DNA of 64,000 nt from Flavobacteriaceae bacterium UBA3356. GTDB lineage: Bacteria > Bacteroidota > Bacteroidia > Flavobacteriales > Flavobacteriaceae. Below are positions 46,399-54,838 of this stretch, in pieces. The notes beneath the pieces were generated by a model. The model was not told the DNA's origin. It saw only the letters and a program-made list of their open reading frames with translations, and ran no database searches. Numbering within the stretch: position 1 is the first letter of the stretch; each line of letters starts with the position of its first letter. The position numbers were made by a program, and so were the translations under genes. The stretch is taken from contig DEQW01000001.1 of NCBI GenBank assembly GCA_002360635.1, forward strand, positions 62,001 to 126,000, written 5' to 3'.

Positions 46399-46473
46399 TG
46401 GGTCATACTGGATTCGAACCAGTGACTTCCACGTTGTCGACGTGACACTCTGAACCAACTGAGTTAATGACCC
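46399..46473 (-). tRNA. tRNA-Val(GAC), with C at position 33
   Basis: The minus strand folds into a full cloverleaf. Acceptor GGGTCAT/ATGACCC, D arm ACTC/GAGT with AGTTGGTTCA loop, anticodon stem TCACG/CGTGG with loop TCGACAA, T arm ACTGG/CCAGT with TTCGAAT, discriminator A73. Anticodon 34-36 reads GAC, so Val. Position 33 is C instead of the near-universal U. CCA is not encoded. No promoter is visible directly upstream; it lies 22 bases after the yitT stop and may be transcribed with that gene. Confidence 0.85.
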
Positions 46474-46495
46474 TTTAGTCATGTAAAACTACTAT

Positions 46496-47479
46496 TTATT
46501 TTAATTTTTTGAGTGGTTTTTTCTTGATCATTCCACCTTTTGCATCTTTTACCGATGCCATAATAATAAACGCCTCGTGGTCAATTTTATCTATTTCGGT
46601 TTTAAGCCTCGACATCTCTAAACGGGTAATTACCGTATAAACTACATTCGTATCTTTAAGCGGTTGTCCTTCTTTAGCAAAGCCATTTTGAGCTTTGTAG
46701 ATTGTACAACCACGCCCTAAATTATTCACGATTGCTTTTCGTATTTCTTCATTATGTTCAGAAATTATACTAACACCCATAAACTCTTCAACACCGTCAA
46801 TAACAAAGTCAACTGTTTTTGATGCTGCGAAATACGTCAATATAGCATACAGCGCAATTTCAACAGAAAGAAAATAAGCCGCTGTTAAGAAAATAAGGAC
46901 ATTAAAAACCAAGATTACGTTTCCTACCGTCATACTTGTTTTTCGGCTTATATAAATTGCCAAAACCTCGGTACCGTCAATAATAGCACCACCACGAATA
47001 GCCATTCCAATACCCAGCCCCAAGAAGAAACCACCAAAGGTTGCTATTAGTATACTGTCTTCTGTAATTGTTGGGACAGGGATGAAATAAAGGGAAAGCG
47101 ATAAAAACAAAATACCTAAAACGCTTTTTATTGCAAATCGCTTGCTGATAGCAAAAAACCCTAATATGAGAAACGGCAGGTTTATACAAAAGATTAGAAT
47201 TGGCAACTGAATACCTGTCAACTCACGAACAATTAAAGAAATACCTGTAACTCCACCATCAATAAACGAATTAGGTAATAAAAACCCCTCTAATCCGAAT
47301 GTAGCAGATAATACACCTATAATTAAGTAAATGAAGTCTGAAATCTCATGTTTTATCTCAACCTCGAGGTTCTCAGCTTTTTTTTGAATTTGTTTATCGG
47401 TAGGTTTCTTGTCCTTGTCTTCTTTTTTATAGCGGCTTTTTACACCTTCAATTATTATGTTTCGTATTATTGGGTTCAC
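46496..47479 (-). CDS. YitT family membrane protein
   Basis: The 327-residue product has a Lys-rich cytoplasmic N-terminus of about 45 residues, then a DUF161-type membrane region of about five to six segments (FGLEGFLLPNSFIDGGVTGISLIV, GGAIIDGTEVLAIYIS), and a C-terminal DUF2179 domain (RGCTIYKAQNGFAKE ... VITRLEMSRLKTEIDKIDHEAFI). The function is unknown; YitT proteins are predicted transporters or sensors. The start is GTG at 47479. The gene lies between two valine tRNA genes on the same strand. Confidence 0.85.
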   Translation of the reverse strand: MNPIIRNIIIEGVKSRYKKEDKDKKPTDKQIQKKAENLEVEIKHEISDFIYLIIGVLSATFGLEGFLLPNSFIDGGVTGISLIVRELTGIQLPILIFCINLPFLILGFFAISKRFAIKSVLGILFLSLSLYFIPVPTITEDSILIATFGGFFLGLGIGMAIRGGAIIDGTEVLAIYISRKTSMTVGNVILVFNVLIFLTAAYFLSVEIALYAILTYFAASKTVDFVIDGVEEFMGVSIISEHNEEIRKAIVNNLGRGCTIYKAQNGFAKEGQPLKDTNVVYTVITRLEMSRLKTEIDKIDHEAFIIMASVKDAKGGMIKKKPLKKLK

Positions 47480-47566
47480 AAGCGAAAAAATTTATTGAAC
47501 TAAGATAAACAACCTACTTTTAGTGGGCTTGATTCTATTTAAATATTTTAAAAAATCCTGAAAAAT

Positions 47567-47598
47567 AAAAACCCCGATGAAATATTTCATCGGGGTTT
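47567..47598 (-). terminator. Terminator of tRNA-Val(TAC)
   Basis: AAACCCCGATGAAAT and ATTTCATCGGGGTTT form a continuous 30-base palindrome at 47569-47598; the minus strand continues into TTTATTTTT. It begins 2 bases after the encoded CCA end of the tRNA. Confidence 0.85.
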
Positions 47599-47600
47599 GC

Positions 47601-47678
47601 TGGTGGGCGATGAGGGATTCGAACCCCCGACCCCCTCGGTGTAAACGAGGTGCTCTGAACCAACTGAGCTAATCGCCC
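47601..47678 (-). tRNA. tRNA-Val(TAC)
   Basis: The cloverleaf is complete on the minus strand: acceptor GGGCGAT/ATCGCCC, D arm GCTC/GAGC, anticodon stem CCTCG/CGAGG with loop TTTACAC (anticodon TAC, normal U33), T arm with TTCGAAT, A73 and an encoded CCA at 47601-47603. It has its own promoter upstream and a palindromic terminator downstream. The rest of the 47480-47860 gap, apart from the promoter, holds nothing I can identify. Confidence 0.97.
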
Positions 47679-47694
47679 TTGCTGTTAGCGGTTG

Positions 47695-47725
47695 CAAATA
47701 TAAGCTACTTTTTAATTCCCGCAAA
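47695..47725 (-). promoter_or_regulatory. Canonical promoter of tRNA-Val(TAC)
   Basis: The minus strand has TTTG (47722-47725), a 19-base spacer and TATATTTG (47695-47702), an exact match to TTTG-N19-TAnnTTTG, ending 16 bases before the tRNA 5' end. Confidence 0.75.
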
Positions 47726-47860
47726 CAAAAAATTAAAAAAAATGAAATTATAATCTGCACTGTGTATCACTAAGAATTTTTAAGATTATAAAATTACGTT
47801 AAACCTATAATCTGCTAGGTAACTTTACGTTTATTTGTCAAACCTCAGCGTTTTAATAGC

Positions 47861-50110
47861 ATGAAAAAAGAAAGGCTAAAAAAATTAGGCAACTTTATTT
47901 TAAAAGTATTCCTGCTCATAACTGGGTGTATAAGTATTTTTATAATAAGTGTCCGTCTTGGGGTATGGGGTTCAATTCCAAATACTAAGGAAATACAAGA
48001 GCTTTCACAGTATGAAGCTTCGGAAATTTACGATGTAAACAACGAACTTATTGGTAAATTTTATCTCTCAAATAGACAGCCTATTCCTTATTCTCAAATT
48101 CCAAAACATACTATTAACGCCTTAGTTGCTACAGAAGACGCTCGTTTTTATGACCACAATGGAATAGACATTAAAAGTTTATTCCGAGTGTTTTTTAAAA
48201 CCATTTTATTGCAAGATGCTTCAAGTGGAGGTGGCAGCACCATTTCTCAACAACTGGCTAAAAACTTATTCAGCAGAAAAGATTATGGAGTTTTTACGCT
48301 TCCGGTTGTTAAAACCAAAGAAATGATTGTCGCCCGCCGATTGGAAAAAAATTATACTAAAGAAGAAATTTTAGAGCTCTATTTCAACACGGTCCCTTTT
48401 AGCGGAAATACCTACGGAATTGAAAGCGCCGCACTTAAATATTTTAATAAAAAAACTTCACAATTGTCCCCAACCGAAGCCGCAACCTTGATTGGGACCT
48501 TAAAAGCAACCTACACTTATGACCCTAATAGGTTTCCAGAACGGAACATAATAAGAAGAAACACCGTTTTACAACAGATGAGTAAATACGGTTTTTTAAC
48601 CAATGCTGAATATGAAACCTACAGACAAGATTCCTTAAAACTAGACTTCGGAAATTATGATGAGCAAAGTGGCCTCGCCCCCTATTTTAGAGAAGAGTTG
48701 AGAAACAGAATGCTTGCTTGGTGTAAAGAAAACGCAACCAAAGAAAACCCTTATAATTTATACACCAGCGGACTTAAAATCTACACTACGCTCGATAAAA
48801 CACTTCAAGAGTACACCGAAGAGGCTATGGAAGAGCACCTTGCTAATCTTCAGAAATCCTTTGAAAAAGAATATGGCAAAAATGCCCCTTGGCATACCAA
48901 TAAAGCACTAATTACTTCTATACTAAAAAGAACACAAGCTTATAAAAAATTTAAGGCCAAAAACCTTTCAGAAGAAGCGATTATGGATTCTTTAAAAAGA
49001 AATAGAAAAATGCAGTGGTACGATATTGATGGCAAGAAAGAAGTAACCGCTAATATTATAGACAGTGTAAAACATTACTTAAAATTTTTAAATGCCGGCA
49101 CCCTTGCTATAGACCCGCATTCAGGGGCTATAAAATCTTGGGTTGGTGGCGTTGACTTTGAACATTTTAAATACGACCATATTAAAAAAAGTAAACGACA
49201 GGTAGGTTCGACATTTAAACCTATTGTCTATACAACCGCTCTAGAACAAGGTGTAAAACCTTGTGATTACTTTTCGGCACAGGAGGTGGAATATGAAAAT
49301 ATGGAGGGTTGGAGCCCATCTAATTCAGGAGATATTGATGAAAAATATTTAAATTATAGTTTACAAACTGCCTTAACCAAATCAATCAACACTGTTTCTG
49401 TAAAAATATTGGAAGAAGCTGGAATTGAGAACACCATTACTCTTGCCGAAAAATTAGGAATCACCTCAACCCTACCAAAAGTCCCTTCCTTGGCGTTGGG
49501 AACAGCCGAGCTTTCCATTTCTGAAATGGCTGGAGCATACGCTGCTTATGTTAACGAGAGCAAACCAGTTTCGCCTTATTATTTGGTAAAAATTGAAAAT
49601 AAAAAAGGTGAATTGTTAGAAGAGTTTAAAGACAAAGATACCTTGCAACCGGCTTTTTCTGAAACTACAAGACAAATTATGATTGAAATGATGCAATCGG
49701 TAGTAAATAATGGAACGGCATCCAGAATGAGAAACACGTATGGGTTACAGAACGATATCGCTGGAAAAACGGGCACCACACAATCCAACAAAGATGCTTG
49801 GTTTGTTTCGGTTATGCCAAAATTGGTGACTGTCACGTGGGTAGGGAACGATGATCACCGCATTGGTTTTAAAACGACACGTACGGGACAAGGCGCCAAT
49901 GCTGCCTTGCCAATTGCGGCCAAATTGCTTCAGAAAATGAACAGGGATACTACGTTCAACTCAATTACCAAAGCTCAGTTTAACACTCCGAGTGCCACGG
50001 TTACCGAAATGCTAGATTGTGAGCCCACCAAACGCGATGGATTTTTCAAACGATTATTTACCAACCCCGATAAAAAGAAAAAAACAAATTTTAAAACAAA
50101 GAAAAATTAA
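47861..50110 (+). CDS. Penicillin-binding protein 1A-type transglycosylase/transpeptidase
   Basis: The 749-residue bifunctional enzyme has one N-terminal membrane helix (about 10-32). A GT51 glycosyltransferase domain follows (EDARFYDHNGID with catalytic Glu, and GGGSTISQQLAKNL), then a transpeptidase domain with STFK in VGSTFKPIVYTTALEQG, SIN in KSINTVSVKI and KTG in AGKTGTTQSNKDAWF. It polymerises and crosslinks peptidoglycan at the outer face of the inner membrane. The tail is short and basic. Its stop overlaps the convergent folC stop within TTAA. Confidence 0.93.
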   Translation: MKKERLKKLGNFILKVFLLITGCISIFIISVRLGVWGSIPNTKEIQELSQYEASEIYDVNNELIGKFYLSNRQPIPYSQIPKHTINALVATEDARFYDHNGIDIKSLFRVFFKTILLQDASSGGGSTISQQLAKNLFSRKDYGVFTLPVVKTKEMIVARRLEKNYTKEEILELYFNTVPFSGNTYGIESAALKYFNKKTSQLSPTEAATLIGTLKATYTYDPNRFPERNIIRRNTVLQQMSKYGFLTNAEYETYRQDSLKLDFGNYDEQSGLAPYFREELRNRMLAWCKENATKENPYNLYTSGLKIYTTLDKTLQEYTEEAMEEHLANLQKSFEKEYGKNAPWHTNKALITSILKRTQAYKKFKAKNLSEEAIMDSLKRNRKMQWYDIDGKKEVTANIIDSVKHYLKFLNAGTLAIDPHSGAIKSWVGGVDFEHFKYDHIKKSKRQVGSTFKPIVYTTALEQGVKPCDYFSAQEVEYENMEGWSPSNSGDIDEKYLNYSLQTALTKSINTVSVKILEEAGIENTITLAEKLGITSTLPKVPSLALGTAELSISEMAGAYAAYVNESKPVSPYYLVKIENKKGELLEEFKDKDTLQPAFSETTRQIMIEMMQSVVNNGTASRMRNTYGLQNDIAGKTGTTQSNKDAWFVSVMPKLVTVTWVGNDDHRIGFKTTRTGQGANAALPIAAKLLQKMNRDTTFNSITKAQFNTPSATVTEMLDCEPTKRDGFFKRLFTNPDKKKKTNFKTKKN

Positions 50111-51324
50111 ACCACTTCGGCTACGGTAAAGGTGCTGCCTCCAATGTAGATCAAATCTTTCTCTGAAGCGTTTTTCAATGCTGAAGCATATGCTTCATTG
50201 ACAGAACCAAATGTTGTTCCCATCAATCCAAATTCTTTAGCTGTTTTTGCTAAAAAGGAAGCATCCAAACCTCGAGGAACATCTGGTTTACAGAAATAGT
50301 ACGTAGCTTGTGTAGGAAATAGCGGTAAAATGCTTTCCAAATCTTTATCGTTTACAACTCCCAATACAACATGCAAGTTTTCATAAGGCTCCTCTTGAAT
50401 TTGCTGAAGCACCAACTGTAACCCTTCTTTGTTATGTGCTGTATCGCAGATTACTTTTGGGTTTTCTTGTAGCGTTTGATAACGACCTTGTAAGCCTGTA
50501 TTTTCAACCGTATTCAATAGTCCGCTTCGGATATTTTCTTCAGAAATATGCCAACTATTCTTCTGTAGCAACTTTAAAATACAAACAGCTGTCTTTTTAT
50601 TCTTTTTTTGATACACACCTTTTAAATCACTTTCATATTCTGAAATGGTTTCCATTTCAGCAAAGGTGATGGGCGCTTCTTTTTCTGAAGCTATTTTTTG
50701 AAAAACTTTTTTGGTTTCCGGAACAGTTTCTCCAATCACTACGGGAATATTTTGTTTTATGATACCTGCTTTTTCCGAAGCTATTTCGGTATATGTAGTT
50801 CCTAAAAAAGCGGTATGGTCAAAACCTATATTGGTAATCACTGAAACTTCTGGAGTGATGATATTTGTACTGTCCAGCCTGCCGCCCAATCCAACTTCAA
50901 TAACAGCAATGTCTACGTTTTGTTTACTGAAATAGTCAAACGCCAAACCAACCGTCATTTCAAAAAAAGATAGTTTGTTTTCTTCTAAAAAGGATTTGTT
51001 ATTCTTTACAAAAGAAATAACTTCTTCTTCAGAAATCATCTGTCCATTCACCTTAATTCGTTCCCTGAAATCCTTTAAATGTGGCGATGTATACAATCCA
51101 ACTTTGTATTCTGCTTCATGTAAAACAGAGCCCAGTATGTGACTTACTGATCCTTTGCCATTGGTACCAGCAACATGAATGCTTTTAAAATTCTTTTCTG
51201 GATAGTGAAGATGTTTTGATAACTTAAGTGTGTTAGATAAATCTTTTTTAAAAGCTGTTTTACCCACGCGTTGGTACATGGGCAACTGTTTAAATAACCA
51301 CGCTATGGTTTCTGGGTAGTTAAT
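50107..51324 (-). CDS. folC: Bifunctional folylpolyglutamate/dihydrofolate synthase
   Basis: The Mur-ligase-like enzyme has the P-loop HVAGTNGKGSVSHIL and KVGLYTSPHLKDFRERI, typical of FolC. It adds glutamate to folates and makes dihydrofolate. A TTG at 51285 would begin at MPMYQRVG, but homologues carry about 13 more residues (NYPETIAWLFKQ before LPMYQR). That conserved part is encoded in frame upstream and reaches an ATT at 51322-51324 placed where the family has Met. No ATG, GTG or TTG lies in that extension before a stop, so ATT appears to be the start (405 residues). It is the last gene of the gdh-nhaD-exbB-exbD-tonB cluster. Confidence 0.9.
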   Translation of the reverse strand: MNYPETIAWLFKQLPMYQRVGKTAFKKDLSNTLKLSKHLHYPEKNFKSIHVAGTNGKGSVSHILGSVLHEAEYKVGLYTSPHLKDFRERIKVNGQMISEEEVISFVKNNKSFLEENKLSFFEMTVGLAFDYFSKQNVDIAVIEVGLGGRLDSTNIITPEVSVITNIGFDHTAFLGTTYTEIASEKAGIIKQNIPVVIGETVPETKKVFQKIASEKEAPITFAEMETISEYESDLKGVYQKKNKKTAVCILKLLQKNSWHISEENIRSGLLNTVENTGLQGRYQTLQENPKVICDTAHNKEGLQLVLQQIQEEPYENLHVVLGVVNDKDLESILPLFPTQATYYFCKPDVPRGLDASFLAKTAKEFGLMGTTFGSVNEAYASALKNASEKDLIYIGGSTFTVAEVV

Positions 51325-51370
51325 AAATGCAAAAATTAAAGTGTTAGTTTGGCAAGAACAAAGCTACCAT

Positions 51371-52189
51371 TTATTCCGAAAGGCTAAAATTGTAGATGAT
51401 TTTTCCTATTTGCTTTGCCGGTGCTTTATCATCTGAATTAAATCGGGTGGCTAGGGCCGCTCTCTTTGCTGGCTCCAATAAGCATTTTGAGTTGTTTGTT
51501 GTTCCGCGTACTCCAGGTGTGGCGCTAATTACTTTTCCATTTCGGTCTACTTCAATGCTTACTACTACTTTTCCAGCTTCGTTGCATTCTTGTTCAAATT
51601 TCTTCTTGTTTAAAGCTTTACGACCTCCTAACAAGTAATTTCCGTCACCATCCAATCCTTTACCAGTACCATAATAACTTTTGGCATTTGGGTCTCCGTC
51701 TGGGTTTCCTTTGTCGCCAGCGGTATCATCGTTCCCTTCACTCCCTTTTGCAGTACCATCGCTTTTAGGAGCATTAATTAAGTTTGATAACGCATCGGTA
51801 GTGGTTTTGTCTGGCTTGGGATCGGGTTTTTTAGGTGTTTCTTTAGGCTGTTCTTTAACTGGTGTTTCTTTTTGAACCTCTTTTTTCTTTTCTTTTTTAA
51901 TTACCGGAGCATCTTCGACTTCCTGTGTAACCACTTCCTCCTTAATTTCAGTTTTAGGTTGTGAAACAGGCGGTGGTGTAGTTTCTTTGGGCGCTGCTTT
52001 TATAGGTTCGGTAGGCTGAATGTTCCCGCTGCCGGTTTCGGTTGTACCAAAGTTAACAGCTATACCATTTTCTGGCGGTGGATCTAAATAAGTTAACCCT
52101 ACATAAAACAACAAAATAAGGATGATCACGTGTAGAATTACCGTGATGGTCATACTCTTTTTTTTATGTTTTGTGTCTAGTAAAGACAT
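51371..52189 (-). CDS. Energy transducer TonB family protein
   Basis: The 272-residue product has a short cytoplasmic N-terminus (MSLLDTKHKKKS), one membrane helix (about 14-34), a long Pro/Lys/Glu-rich periplasmic stretch (about 60-130, repeated KEQPKETPKKPDPKP-like units) and a C-terminal globular domain with KVVVSIEVDRNGKVISATPG and CLLEPAKRAALATRF. This is the TonB-type layout common in Bacteroidota. With ExbB and ExbD it carries energy to outer-membrane receptors. It follows exbD by 100 bases that hold a repeat-like element. Confidence 0.85.
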   Translation of the reverse strand: MSLLDTKHKKKSMTITVILHVIILILLFYVGLTYLDPPPENGIAVNFGTTETGSGNIQPTEPIKAAPKETTPPPVSQPKTEIKEEVVTQEVEDAPVIKKEKKKEVQKETPVKEQPKETPKKPDPKPDKTTTDALSNLINAPKSDGTAKGSEGNDDTAGDKGNPDGDPNAKSYYGTGKGLDGDGNYLLGGRKALNKKKFEQECNEAGKVVVSIEVDRNGKVISATPGVRGTTNNSKCLLEPAKRAALATRFNSDDKAPAKQIGKIIYNFSLSE

Positions 52190-52221
52190 AATAGGTTAAA
52201 TGTTTAGTTTAATTTTTTTTG

Positions 52222-52300
52222 CAGCAGGGATTGAATATGCTACCGTGTAGCGATGAAAGCCCGACCCGATTAGGGTGCTGCCCAATTTATTAATTTGGGC
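52222..52300 (-). repeat. REP-like structured spacer between exbD and tonB
   Basis: The 100-base spacer is GC-richer than its surroundings and holds nested inverted repeats: GCAGCA near 52224 against TGCTGC near 52277, CCCGATTAGGG, and GCCCAA/TTGGGC at 52280-52300, which runs into the last exbD codons. The minus-strand text (CGGGCTTTC, CGCTACA, CAATCCCTGC) resembles a dispersed intergenic repeat I recall from flavobacterial genomes. It could also act as an attenuator within the operon. Confidence 0.45.
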
Positions 52301-52682
52301 GTACAGCTAATACTATTTTGTAGTTGTTTTTATTTGCTAAATCCATTACAAAAACAGCATCTTCAATGGGCACGCCTTCTTCTGCTCGCAAAATAATAGT
52401 AGGTTCTTCTTGTCCTACGAGTATGCTTTTTAGTTCCTTTTCCATCGTATACTCACTTACTCGCTCTTTATTAACGTAGTAAGCCCCTTCGCTCGTTATG
52501 CTTACAGATGCTTTTTGTACGTTAGTTGTTTTGCCTTTTGCTTTTGGCAAAATTAAATCTAGTGCATCTGGGGTAATGGCGGGCGATGTCAACAGAAAAA
52601 ATACCAGCAACAGAAATACAATATCTGTCATGGAGCTCATACTAAACTCGGGACTTATTTTATTTCTACCTCTTAAATTCAT
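52290..52682 (-). CDS. exbD: ExbD/TolR family biopolymer transport protein
   Basis: The 130-residue product has an N-terminal SMTDIVFLLLVFFLLTSP segment, with the conserved membrane-helix Asp of ExbD, followed by a periplasmic domain ending VMDLANKNNYKIVLAVRPN. It forms the proton channel with ExbB. Its ATG overlaps the exbB stop (TAATG), so translation is coupled. Confidence 0.92.
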   Translation of the reverse strand: MNLRGRNKISPEFSMSSMTDIVFLLLVFFLLTSPAITPDALDLILPKAKGKTTNVQKASVSITSEGAYYVNKERVSEYTMEKELKSILVGQEEPTIILRAEEGVPIEDAVFVMDLANKNNYKIVLAVRPN

Positions 52683-53383
52683 TAGGCTGGTTCGTTTAAT
52701 AGATCTAAAAAGTCAACCGCTGTGGCTTCCATTTGATGAACTACTTTATCGGTACGCACTACTAAATGATTGTATCCCATATAGGCGATAATACCAACAA
52801 TTAAACCTGCAACGGTTGTGGTCATCGCGGTATAAATACCTTCGGCCAATGCACCCATCTCAGCTTGACCACTACTGGTTGCTAATTGATGAAATGCCAA
52901 AACCATACCAATTACAGTACCTAGAAAACCTATCATTGGTGCAGCACCGGCAATAGTAGCCAAGATACTTACGTTTTTTTCCAGTTTATATACTTCTAAC
53001 CTTCCGGCATTTTCAATGGCAGTGTTTATGTCTTCCAGCGGACTTCCTATCCTGGAAATACCTTTTTCGGTTAGTCTTGAAACAGGGCTATCTTGTTGTG
53101 CACAAAGGACTTTAGCCCCTTGTATGTTTCCCCCTGCAACATGATCCCGAATTTGATTCATAAAATTACTGTTAATCTTTGAAGCTGCTTTGACTGCAAA
53201 AAGTCTTTCAAAGTATATATACACAGCTACAAACAGTAAAATAAACAATACACCGATAATAAGTTGGGCAGCTAGCCCTCCATTCATTACAAGTTCAAGT
53301 ACGGAAAGTGTTTTTTCGGTTGTTTCAGGTTCTGCAGCTTGTGCTGCTTCTTCTGCACCTTCCTGAATTAAGAAGTTTAGCAT
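52682..53383 (-). CDS. exbB: MotA/TolQ/ExbB proton channel protein
   Basis: The 233-residue product has three membrane segments (about 30-52, 135-158 and 175-200) and the TolQ/ExbB signature: LEKNVSILATIAGAAPMIGFLGTVIGMVLAFHQLA then GIYTAMTTTVAGLIVGIIAYMGYN. It makes the pentameric part of the proton channel that drives TonB. It lies 48 bases after nhaD and overlaps exbD by one base. Confidence 0.93.
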   Translation of the reverse strand: MLNFLIQEGAEEAAQAAEPETTEKTLSVLELVMNGGLAAQLIIGVLFILLFVAVYIYFERLFAVKAASKINSNFMNQIRDHVAGGNIQGAKVLCAQQDSPVSRLTEKGISRIGSPLEDINTAIENAGRLEVYKLEKNVSILATIAGAAPMIGFLGTVIGMVLAFHQLATSSGQAEMGALAEGIYTAMTTTVAGLIVGIIAYMGYNHLVVRTDKVVHQMEATAVDFLDLLNEPA

Positions 53384-53431
53384 AAATTGTTTACAGTTTT
53401 ATAGGATAACGCCAAATGGCATTAGAAATTG

Positions 53432-54811
53432 TTACACATGATGAAATATCACTCTTTCAAATAATAAGAACACTCCTGCCCCTACTATAAAGCCTATGAA
53501 GGCTAACCAAGTGATTTTTTTAAGGTACCAGATAAAATCGATTCGCTCCATACCCATTGCAGCTACACCAGCAGCTGAACCGATAATAAGCATACTTCCA
53601 CCCGTTCCAGCCGAATACGCGATAAAATGCCATAGCACCGAATCGGTTGGCGAATCGTACATTCCCATAGAGGCTGCAACCAAAGGCACGTTGTCTATAA
53701 TTGCGGAGAAGATACCTAACAGTATTACCACAACATCTTGATTAGGGATTGCCATATCTAAATGCTCTGCAGCATAACGAAGTGTTCCTACTTCTTCTCC
53801 ATTTACAACACCAAAAACTAAAGCCTCTAATCCTGCAACTGCCATTAATATTCCTAGGAAGAATAAAATACTCGATATTTCAATTCTTGATAAAGCCTTG
53901 TGTGCTGAATACAAGTGGCGTCTTTCATTACTGAAATCCTCTTCTGGGTGAATGTATTCGGAAACAAGCCAAACTACACCCAGGGCCAACATCATTCCCA
54001 TATAAGGAGGTAAATGTGTAATTGTCTTAAAGACGGGTACTGAAACAATCATCCCTAATCCTAAAAACAACATGGTTTTACTACTTAGTAAACGTTCAGC
54101 AACGGTATCTTTAGTTGCATCTACTTCTACATTTCCGCGGAAGGGCTTTAGATAACTCGCAATAAAGAATGGTACGATAAAACAGAAAATAGAAGGCAAT
54201 ACTACAAATTCAATTAAACCAGCTGCTGTCACCTTATCACCTATCCAAAGCATGGTAGTTGTAACGTCACCTATTGGAGACCATGCACCACCCGCATTTG
54301 CGGCAATTACGACCATAGCTGCATACCACAACCTATCATCTCGTTTATGGATTAATTTACGAAGTAACGTAACCAAAACAATAGTAGCTGTTAGGTTATC
54401 AATTATTGCTGAAAGGATAAATGCCAATATCCCAATAATCCATAATAACTTTCTTTTACTTTTTGTTTTTACAGCTCCTTTTAATATTTCAAAACCACGG
54501 TGGAGATCGATTATCTCAACAATAGTCATCGCCCCGATAAGGAAAATCAATATTTCGGCTGTTTTCCCTAAATGGTGCAAAAGTGTATTCTTAAAGCCTT
54601 CATCGGCTGCTTCTCCTCCTGTGAGATAACTAAAAGCGTTTTCGTGCGAGTCAATAACATCAAACCAACCACTGTGAAAACCTACAGCAAGTACAGCCCA
54701 AATTAAAGCCGCCATAATTAAGGCGGGCACAGTTTTATCTAATTTTAAAGGATGTTCTAGTGTAATGGCCAAGTAACCAATTACAAAGATTAAAATAATG
54801 ATCGATTCCAT
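53432..54811 (-). CDS. nhaD: NhaD-type Na+/H+ antiporter
   Basis: The 459-residue protein has about 12 hydrophobic segments of the ion transporter superfamily. NhaD signatures include LGKTAEILIFLIGAMTIVEIIDLHRGFEIL, IIDNLTATIVLVTLLRKLI and NAGGAWSPIGDVTTTMLWIGD. It exchanges sodium or lithium for protons, useful in a marine setting. It follows the dehydrogenase gene by 27 bases and precedes exbB, so the sodium/proton exchanger and the proton-driven Ton engine appear to share a transcript. Confidence 0.92.
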   Translation of the reverse strand: MESIIILIFVIGYLAITLEHPLKLDKTVPALIMAALIWAVLAVGFHSGWFDVIDSHENAFSYLTGGEAADEGFKNTLLHHLGKTAEILIFLIGAMTIVEIIDLHRGFEILKGAVKTKSKRKLLWIIGILAFILSAIIDNLTATIVLVTLLRKLIHKRDDRLWYAAMVVIAANAGGAWSPIGDVTTTMLWIGDKVTAAGLIEFVVLPSIFCFIVPFFIASYLKPFRGNVEVDATKDTVAERLLSSKTMLFLGLGMIVSVPVFKTITHLPPYMGMMLALGVVWLVSEYIHPEEDFSNERRHLYSAHKALSRIEISSILFFLGILMAVAGLEALVFGVVNGEEVGTLRYAAEHLDMAIPNQDVVVILLGIFSAIIDNVPLVAASMGMYDSPTDSVLWHFIAYSAGTGGSMLIIGSAAGVAAMGMERIDFIWYLKKITWLAFIGFIVGAGVFLLFERVIFHHV

Positions 54812-54838
54812 AGTGTGTGTATGAGGTTTTCTTAAGAG

